Source of the DNA: JAXGTD01 sp040775095
Lineage (GTDB): Bacteria > Pseudomonadota > Gammaproteobacteria > Chromatiales > Chromatiaceae
Direction: 5' to 3'
DNA length: 6,812 nucleotides
Assembly (NCBI GenBank): GCA_040775095.1
Contig: JAXGTD010000176.1
Location: 1 to 6,812, forward strand
In this document: piece after piece, positions 5,722 through 6,812 of the stretch
Layout: the number at the start of each line of letters is the position of its first letter
How positions within the stretch are numbered: the stretch's first letter is position 1
The notes under the pieces: generated by a model
Told to the model about the DNA's origin: nothing
Databases searched by the model: none
Seen by the model: the letters and a program-made list of their open reading frames with translations, nothing else
Program-made: the position numbers and the translations under genes

Positions 5722-6812
5722 ATGAGCGGAAACAACCACGGGAAGCACGACGAGGGCAAGCTCCTCTATTGCTCCTTCTGCGGCAAGAGCCAACACGAGG
5801 TCCGCAAGCTGATCGCCGGCCCTTCGGTGTTTATCTGTGATGAGTGCGTTGAGCTGTGCAACGACATCATCCGTGAGGAGATGCAGGAGGGCATGGGCGA
5901 GGCCACCAGCAAGCTGCCCAAGCCGCGCGAGATCAACGAGAGCCTCGACCAGTACGTCATCGGCCAGGAACAGGCAAAGAAGGTCCTGTCGGTTGCCGTC
6001 TACAACCACTACAAGCGTCTCGAGGCCGCTGAATCCAAAGAAGACATCGAGATTGCGAAGAGCAACGTCTTGCTGATCGGTCCCACCGGTTCGGGTAAGA
6101 CCCTGCTCGCCGAGACCCTCGCCCGTCTGCTCAACGTGCCGTTCACGATCGCCGATGCGACGACGCTGACCGAGGCCGGCTACGTCGGGGAAGACGTCGA
6201 GAATATCATTCAGAAGCTGCTGCAGAAGTGCGACTACGACGTCGAGAAGGCGCAGACCGGGATCGTGTACATCGATGAGATCGATAAGATTTCTCGGAAA
6301 TCGGACAACCCGTCGATCACCCGCGACGTCTCCGGTGAAGGCGTCCAGCAGGCGCTGCTCAAGCTGATCGAGGGCACCGTCGCGTCGGTGCCGCCACAGG
6401 GCGGACGCAAGCACCCGCAGCAAGAGTTCCTGCAGGTGGATACCTCCAATATCCTCTTCATCGTGGGAGGAGCTTTCGCTGGGCTCGATCGTGTGATCCG
6501 CAACCGCTCTAAGAAGGGTGGCATCGGTTTTTCTGCCGAGGTCCACAGCCCCAACGATGAGAAGCACATCGGCGAGCTGCTCAGCAGCGTAGAACCCGAG
6601 GATCTGATTCGCTATGGCCTGATCCCGGAGTTCGTGGGCCGTCTGCCGATCATGGCAACGCTCGAAGAGCTCGATGAGGCGGCATTGGTGCGCATCCTCA
6701 CCGAGCCGAAACACGCCCTTTACAAGCAGTATGCCCGTCTGTTCGAGATGGAAGGCTGCGAGCTCGAGTTGCGCGATGACGCGCTCTCGGGTATCGCAAG
6801 GAAGGCCATGGA
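5722..6812 (+). CDS. clpX: ATP-dependent Clp protease ATP-binding subunit ClpX, C-terminus cut by window edge
   Basis: This is the AAA+ unfoldase that recognises tagged substrates and threads them into ClpP. In the window it has 363 complete codons; the family is about 424 residues, so roughly 60 are missing. The N-terminal zinc-binding domain has C17, C20, C39 and C42. Walker A is GPTGSGKT at residues 120-127. The pore-1 loop is GYVG at 153-156, Walker B is IVYIDE at 181-186, and the RKH pore loop is at 229-231. The IGF loop that docks onto ClpP is at 268-270. An arginine finger lies in EFVGR (R307). ATG 5722 is preceded by GGAGA (5708-5712). All functional motifs visible here are intact, and the IGF loop agrees with the neighbouring clpP as partner. 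A lon gene is expected beyond the right edge from the usual order. Confidence 0.98.
   Translation, partial: MSGNNHGKHDEGKLLYCSFCGKSQHEVRKLIAGPSVFICDECVELCNDIIREEMQEGMGEATSKLPKPREINESLDQYVIGQEQAKKVLSVAVYNHYKRLEAAESKEDIEIAKSNVLLIGPTGSGKTLLAETLARLLNVPFTIADATTLTEAGYVGEDVENIIQKLLQKCDYDVEKAQTGIVYIDEIDKISRKSDNPSITRDVSGEGVQQALLKLIEGTVASVPPQGGRKHPQQEFLQVDTSNILFIVGGAFAGLDRVIRNRSKKGGIGFSAEVHSPNDEKHIGELLSSVEPEDLIRYGLIPEFVGRLPIMATLEELDEAALVRILTEPKHALYKQYARLFEMEGCELELRDDALSGIARKAM

Noticed and set aside
5292..5759. 155-codon minus-strand frame over the clpP-clpX gap
   Set aside because: It overlaps the 3' end of clpP and the 5' end of clpX in antisense and runs through the foldback; there is no ribosome-binding site or domain.
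5635..6714. 359-codon minus-strand open frame
   Set aside because: It is antisense to clpX, whose motifs are all present in the plus frame.

Overview
The window looks like the chromosome of a high-GC gammaproteobacterium. The right half is the conserved protein quality-control cluster tig-clpP-clpX, which in most gammaproteobacteria is followed by lon. The sequences fit the Chromatiales (purple sulfur bacteria and relatives) best. That placement is inferred from protein style and GC content and was not tested by a search.

Left part, minus strand (1-2660): three genes read leftwards. In transcription order they are a small excisionase/MerR-type helix-turn-helix protein (2403-2660), a small P-loop protein matching BrxF (1916-2389), and the first 611 codons of a large DUF6079-type P-loop ATPase matching BrxC/PglY (1833 down to the window edge). 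The order HTH, brxF, brxC/pglY is the front end of a type 3 BREX phage-defence operon. The expected methyltransferase (pglXI), helicase (brxHII), pglZ and brxA would lie to the left of base 1. A pair of opposed GC-rich palindromes, like a REP pair, fills the brxF-brxC gap.

Middle (2661-3361): a 701-base divergent gap between the defence operon and tig. It holds the unmapped BREX promoter, two operator-like inverted repeats, a short ribosome-binding-site-preceded ORF of unknown meaning (2814-2975), an imperfect hairpin and a candidate tig promoter. No tRNA, integrase or transposase is visible.

Right part, plus strand (3362-6812): tig (trigger factor), clpP (protease subunit, start chosen at 4730) and clpX (unfoldase, cut off by the window end after 363 codons). 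Trigger factor folds nascent chains at the ribosome exit, while ClpX unfolds tagged proteins and feeds them into the ClpP chamber. All three genes look intact and carry their catalytic motifs. The 350-base clpP-clpX gap contains a 154-base foldback with perfect 12-base inverted ends (MITE-like), then a GC hairpin and a plausible clpX promoter.
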